Assembly (NCBI GenBank): GCA_032358165.1
Contig: JAALGY010000023.1
Location: 2,418,001 to 2,482,000 of the forward strand
Reading direction: 5' to 3'
DNA length: 64,000 nt
Origin: Diplosphaera chodatii
Taxonomy: Eukaryota; Chlorophyta; Trebouxiophyceae; Prasiolales; Stichococcaceae
Shown here: positions 59,219-64,000 of the stretch, piece after piece
How positions within the stretch are numbered: position 1 is the stretch's first letter
Layout of the letters: each line of letters starts with the position of its first letter
Notes under the pieces: generated by a model
What the model was told of the DNA's origin: nothing
What the model saw: only the letters and a program-made list of their open reading frames with translations
The model's database searches: none
Made by a program: the position numbers and the translations under genes

Positions 59219-59995
59219 CCGTGAAAACTCCGTCGCCAGTGGCGACCGAGCTTGATCGGCGTCCTAGGTGCTGTTTGCTTCCATCACCGCCTGGCGCCGC
59301 TGAGACTGCGTGTCACCTGCGTAGCGACAACATCCAGCATGTCCTGATGCATATGTAGAAGACGTCTTTGACACGGGTGTTGTTTCTTGTGACTTTGAGA
59401 AGTGACGACACCGAAACATCACTCACTTCGCATGTGTGACGGTTCGGCGTCAGAGGCCTGCTCTGGGCGTTCCACTGGGTCGGACCATGCATATGCTGCA
59501 TGAAAGTACCTGAAAGATGTTTGAAGAAGCCTCGCGGGATGCTGCGGCGTGTGACGACGGGTGTGAACTGGTCACCTTTGACCACTGCACTTCGCCGTCG
59601 GAGTTTTCCAAAGCTGCCTCGCGCATCTCGATGCACTTCCACAAAATAGAAGTATCGTTCCGAAACTATGTGCGTTGTCGATCATCGATAAGTGCGGCAC
59701 TGGCTGGCCGGTCAGCGTTCAGGCGAATCCAGTCATCCAGGCACGTGCGGGTTTGAATAGCGAACTTGCAGCCAGGTGCAGTCAAGCTCATGCATCCATA
59801 AGGCGGTGTTATTGCCATCACTTGCTGCCATAGTCGTCACAGACTGCGTTGCATCACGGCTGATTGATGTGAAGAGTTGTTGGTGTGTGTGTCAGGCAGG
59901 TGCCAGCAGTGTCACAGCTGCAGTGCAAGTTAGTGCTGCACAGCGGGCTACCAGCAGCATCCAACTGCACCTGAGGCAGCTGCACCCTGGAAGCC
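59219..59995. other. divergent spacer between the nodulin-like and MerT-MerP-like genes
   Basis: About 780 bp between two divergent start codons, so both promoters lie here. No TATA-like element or recognised operator could be assigned and no coding exon was supported. Confidence 0.4.
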
Positions 59996-61480
59996 ATGGA
60001 TAGCGAGATCCAGCCTGCGCTAACGGAGCATGGCGTGCAGGGTGAGCGGCTTGGCGGTACAGCACGCCGCAGCAACAGCAGCGGCACCACGGGCGACGGC
60101 AGCAGCGGCAGCTCTCACAGCCTGATGAACGCGGCTGTGCTGGTGCCTGCGATGCTGGCGTCTTCCTGTTGCATCCCGCAGCTGGTCCTGAATTTCTTTG
60201 CCTTCGGTTGCGCCGGGTTTGCTGCGCTCACGCCCTTCAGGTGGGCTGTAGCACGACGCAATCGCAATCTGTGCACGACGGCACACTTGCAAATGGTTGA
60301 TGCAGCACCTTTCACTGGCCGTTGTGTATCAGACACCGGCATCGCTGTCTTGCAGGCCATTCTTCCTGGCGCTTACAGCTGTTGCCATGGTGGCAGTGGT
60401 GCAGCGCCACGGCCTGTCAAACCGTACGCTCGTGCTGACACTGGCAGCGTGGGCGGTAGCATTCTCAGACGTGGCAGTCCAGCAATACAACGAAGGTGCA
60501 GGCTTGGCCACACAGCTTGCGCAGGCCGACATGATAGCATGGCAAATGCTGAGGTTGCAGTCGAAATTCTTTAGCTTCAGTGGCGAAACTGTAGCTGCAG
60601 CTGGGCATATCTTGCACGTGGGCATGCGGGTCATACGAGGCAGCCTTGTCCTGACACCTCCAGAGTCACGCTGTTCTCATGTGACACTGCGGCAGCCTGC
60701 AGCCCCTGTATCATGCAGGTGCGCTGCAGAGGGCAGAAGTCTTCGGCCACCCGCTGCCAGGGTGGCTGCAGACCGCGCTGGAGCCCCCGCAGTGGGTGCC
60801 CCGCTCGCAGCTGCACACCAGGCCGGGCGCAGGCAACATGCTCAGCCCGCCAGCGGGCGCCACCGCAGCGCAGGCAACAGAGGTGAAGCACACTTGGCCA
60901 ATTTGCCGAATGTGACACATCTGTTTGAAACCCGGGCTGGCCGGCCGCTAGTGCCATGACATCGCACTAGCTTTGAGGTTTTGGTATACTCAGCTACAGT
61001 GCTTTGTCTCCGGAAATGGCGACCTAGTACACCCTGCACCTGGGCATCCGCGCAGGCGTCAAGGTTTTCTGGCGAAAGTCGGTGCTGGTACTGTCATATC
61101 GAAATTTGCAGCCTGATGTCTGCAGGCAACCGTCATTATGACGGCGCTTAACATCAAATGCGCGGCCTGCGGCGCACGCATCAAGAACGGCCTCAAAGCC
61201 AAGTTCGGCAAACACCTGAAGGAGGTGAGGCCACTGGGGACTCGTCTGCCCTGCTTGTGGAACATGGTGTCACATTTGCACCGCCAGACCATCACGCTGT
61301 GTCAAACCCAACGAATGGGCACTGCTGCAGGTCAAGATAGAAGAGAAGAGCAAGGCAGTGGTTGTGCGGCTGGCAGACCAGGCGGCCGTCACCGACCAGG
61401 CGCTGCTGGCCGCCATGAACGAGCTGGAGAGCCCAGCCTCGCTGGTGCGGCGGGATGTGCACACGCCGCCGCCAACATGA
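59996..61480 (+). CDS. MerT-like membrane domain fused to a MerP/HMA-like metal-binding domain
   Basis: Five exons (59996-60240, 60356-60495, 60719-60882, 61126-61224, 61331-61480) join in phase to 265 codons. Residues 1-42 are polar. Residues 43-77 form a first helix with a cysteine pair (MLASSCCIPQLVLNFFAFGC; Cys58-Cys59), followed by LTPFRPFFLALTAVAM as helix 2 and a third hydrophobic segment (TLVLTLAAWAVAF). Bacterial MerT has the same order: CC pair in helix 1, then L.PYRP before helix 2, then helix 3. MerT's second cytoplasmic cysteine pair is absent. A linker (129-183) leads to an HMA-like domain: NIKCAACGARIKNGLKAKFG (Cys195, Cys198), then KAVVVRLADQAAVTDQALLA, as in MerP. MerT takes Hg(II) from MerP and carries it inward; here the metal is unknown. 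Convergent with the next gene (135 bp). Confidence 0.8.
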
Positions 61481-61614
61481 AGGGGCTGACAGGCAGTGCT
61501 GAGCTTGCGTTCAGAGATAGTTCTCGTACTTGCATGAGCGTTTGCTTCCAAGGCTTTGCCACGGCTGTGCGAGCAACTGCTACCAAATTGGAAACCAGCT
61601 GTACAGGCGCCATG

Positions 61615-64000
61615 TCAAAATGTGCCGGGCGATGGCCACACGATCGGCCAGTTGAAACCCTGCCTGCCTGTCCCGTCTTCGTCTGGGCCCTGTCTATCAT
61701 CACCTGGCTCATCGGTTTCATCACCGAGTCCACTGTGTGCAGCAGCCTCAGCTTCGTTGCTGTCATCAACCGGAACATCCTCAGACTCGTAGATCGTAGG
61801 CAGCGCCAGCCTGTGGTGCGACTGATGATGCGCTGGCAGGTGCACAGCCATCGCCGGCTGGGCTTCGTGAGGCTCAGCTGCCGCCGCCGACTCCGCCTCG
61901 GTCGACCCTGTTGCTGGCACTGGTGAGGCCTGCTGCAGGTGGGTGGCTGCAGCTGCTGTGCCAGCGGCTCCAGTGTGGTCCACAACTGGACCGTCTGCCG
62001 TGGCGCCAGCCGCCATGACCCCATCCTGCTGTGGCGCCCCTGTGCAGTGCCTGGCAATTGGAGCAGCTGCTGGCGCAGGCCTGGCAGGTGCGCCACCGGT
62101 CTCCACATGTGGGGACTGGGCGGCGGCACGGACCGCTGCTTTGCTGGCGGCGCTCGCGGCTGCTGGGTTATCCTCGTCCAGAGCAGCCACCAGGGCGGCT
62201 GCGGCCGCATCGCGCAGCCCGCTCGCCCGACTGGAGCCGTGTGTCCATTGGGACGCCTGCAGGGTCATGCGTTGGGGCCTGCTCACCGAGTGGGCTCAAC
62301 CACACTGCGCACATGCTATCTACGAGTCCAAAGTTGCAATGTGCCAGCAGAGATGTCTAGCCTTGACGCCAATGGCAGACTTGTGTCCAGGTAGCATGCT
62401 GATTTGGTACACACCAAGGCACGGTCTGGTGCTGCATCGGCAGCTCCTGCGGGGTCCTGCAGGTTGCTGCTGGACACGCTGCCGAGCTGCGCGCCTCGGG
62501 CCGGCACAGCCCCCGGCTCCGCTGCCTCCAGTTCTGCATCTGCAGCGCTGTCCATGCTGGCTGGGGACGCATTCGATTGCTCACGATCCCAAGTGGTGCC
62601 ATTATTAGCGAGCGGCGGCGGCACCGTGCCACCGCTGATCAGCTGTTGGGCTGTCCCCGCAGCTGCGGCTGCCTCAGGCTCGTGGATCGCAGATGTTGCT
62701 GTGACGCCGAAGTGTGGCGTGCTGGCTGCTTGCAGCAGCTCGTCGCTGTTGGTCAGCCGCCGAGCCGTGTCCGCCGCTGCCTCTGCTACAGGCTCCGGAG
62801 CCGCTGACACGGCGGTGACGCCAAAGTTGGCAGTGCCAGTTGCTGGCAGTATGTGCCCAGCATCTGCTGCCTGCAGGTCGTGTGCATCAGTATACTGTCC
62901 GAGCACAAGCACGCCACATCTGTCGTGCACCACAGGCAGCAGAACTGGCACTGATGGCGAGATATTCTGCTACTGTCCACCAATTATCATACGCACCTCT
63001 GACGAGCTGCCATTATGTTGGCTGCCAATGCCAGGCGAGAACAGCAAATCGCGTGCCAGCTGGTTGTGCGGTTCAGCGCTGCCCTCATCGCTCTGGCGCG
63101 GCGTCACAAATTCGGGCGACACGACAGTCAACCTGGCTGGGCCGCTCACAGCAGCTGCTCCTGTATCGTCCGGGCACACACCTGCAGTCCCTGACATCCA
63201 AGTTGGCTCTACTACTATAATACTCCATAGATGAAATTTGCAGCAGCTGTCTGGCCGAAGGCAACACTAACACCTTTTGCTCGAACCTTCTGGTGCCGCC
63301 ACATACTATGCCACAGTAACACGCTGAGATCAGTGACAGCTTTGATGCATAGTACTGACCTGACGAGGCCGCGCTGGTGGCCGCTCGCGACGAGGTAGCA
63401 GCGCTGCTGGCGGCCGTGCCACCATTTCCTGGCCAGCTGCCATTGTCTCCAGATCCCCATGTGCGGTCGTCTACAACTGCCAACAGAAGACTGTCTGCAA
63501 CATCAGCCCCAGCGTCTACAGCAACATCCTCAGCCAGCTGCGGAGCGCTTGTCATGGCCTGTACTGATGGCTGTGCTGCACATGCTGCACTGCTGCTGCC
63601 ATCACTGGTGTCCATGGCATACGGAGGTTCCTGCACCGCGGATGCCTCCGCTGTTAGACTCCCGGCCAGCGGCACGGGGGCCGCTGTGTCGGCAGGTTGA
63701 ACAACCTGTGTTGCTGTGTAGTGCATATCTTTGCCCGTGCTGGCATCCCCAGCCGGTAAGGCGGTCGCTACTGCTGGCTCCCTGGACCCAGAAGCGAGCT
63801 GGCCTGCAGCATCCACCGCTGCCGGTGCACTGTCAGCAGGAGGCGCTGCCTGCCAAGCATCCCCCATGGCTCGTTCTGTTGCTGGCGCAATGGTGACTTG
63901 TGCATAAGCAGCCATCTCTGGTGCCTCTGCCTGGGCACTGCTATTGGGGCCTGGCTCATCTGATCCGCTCTCTGTTGGCTGATTTGATGGCAGTTGGCTG
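61615..64000 (-). CDS. Ala/Pro-rich acidic low-complexity protein, 5' end beyond the window
   Basis: The frame is open to the right edge, so the N-terminus is missing. Exon 1 (64000-63360) ends in a consensus donor and joins in phase to an exon at about 63182-62998 (VSPEFVTPRQSDEGSAEPHN, LARDLLFSPGIGSQHNG). The next exon (about 62877-62400) holds two copies of a roughly 45-residue unit (NFGVTAVSAAPEPVAEAAAD and HFGVTATSAIHEPEAAAAAG). The last exon (about 62280-61615) is Ala-rich, then acidic (IYESEDVPVDDSNEAEAAAH, GDETDEPGDDRQGPDEDGTG), and stops at 61615. No fold or family was recognised; mostly disordered by composition. A scaffold or chromatin-associated role would be a guess. Confidence 0.6.
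62640..62860 (-). repeat. two-copy coding repeat inside the Ala/Pro-rich protein
   Basis: Units begin at TANFGVTAVSAAPEPVAEAA and TPHFGVTATSAIHEPEAAAA, each followed by a T[A]{1,2}..L motif (DTARRL, GTAQQL). They are about 44 codons apart, which indicates an internal tandem duplication that has since diverged. Confidence 0.65.

Overview
The window looks like nuclear DNA from a green microalga. It is GC-rich, every recognisable gene is split by many GT-AG introns (donors mostly gtgag/gtgcg, acceptors mostly tgcag, a few apparently only 45-70 bp), and the best matches in family architecture are to plant and algal proteins: a nodulin-like transporter, a DWARF27-like isomerase, and a plant-type TRAPP-II TRS130. 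No prokaryotic operon structure, CRISPR array or viral gene was seen. Positions of splice junctions come from reading frame, phase and consensus only.

Left part (1-13 kb), plus strand: the 3' part of a WDR7/rabconnectin-3 beta-like WD40 gene (1-6468), then a complete SNF2 ATPase of the ERCC6L/PICH (plant CHR24) type (6715-12922). Middle-left (13-24.5 kb), minus strand: a Ser/Gly/Thr-rich, N-glycosylation-rich membrane protein gene of unknown function (13364-21012). Its first readable intron carries a 5.5-kb DNA transposon with 0.55-kb terminal inverted repeats and a 7-bp target duplication. Then come an F-box gene (about 21544-22744) and an unrecognised proline-rich-tailed gene (22883-24460).

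Centre (24.7-43.3 kb): a TRS130/TRAPPC10-like gene (24729-36318) with a minisatellite and two tandem duplications in or beside its introns; the ribosome-biogenesis factor EBP2 (36690-38809); a poorly resolved minus-strand cysteine-containing gene; an intron-containing tRNA-Ala(CGC) (39907-40019, minus); a gene-poor kilobase; and an unrecognised conserved-looking minus-strand gene ending at 41184.

Right part (43.4-64 kb): a type II membrane M1 aminopeptidase (43366-50172, plus), NAA50 N-alpha-acetyltransferase (50700-51789, minus), a DWARF27-like gene (52786-54139, plus), a nodulin-like MFS transporter (54543-59218, minus), a 265-residue protein joining a MerT-like three-helix membrane domain to a MerP/HMA-like metal-binding domain (59996-61480, plus), and an Ala/Pro-rich acidic protein that runs off the right edge (61615-64000, minus).

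The genes do not form one pathway. Two concern membrane traffic (WDR7-like, TRS130), two chromosome or ribosome maintenance (PICH, EBP2), and two plastid or metal chemistry (D27, MerT-MerP-like). The most novel items are the MerT-MerP-like fusion and the long-TIR transposon sitting in an intron.
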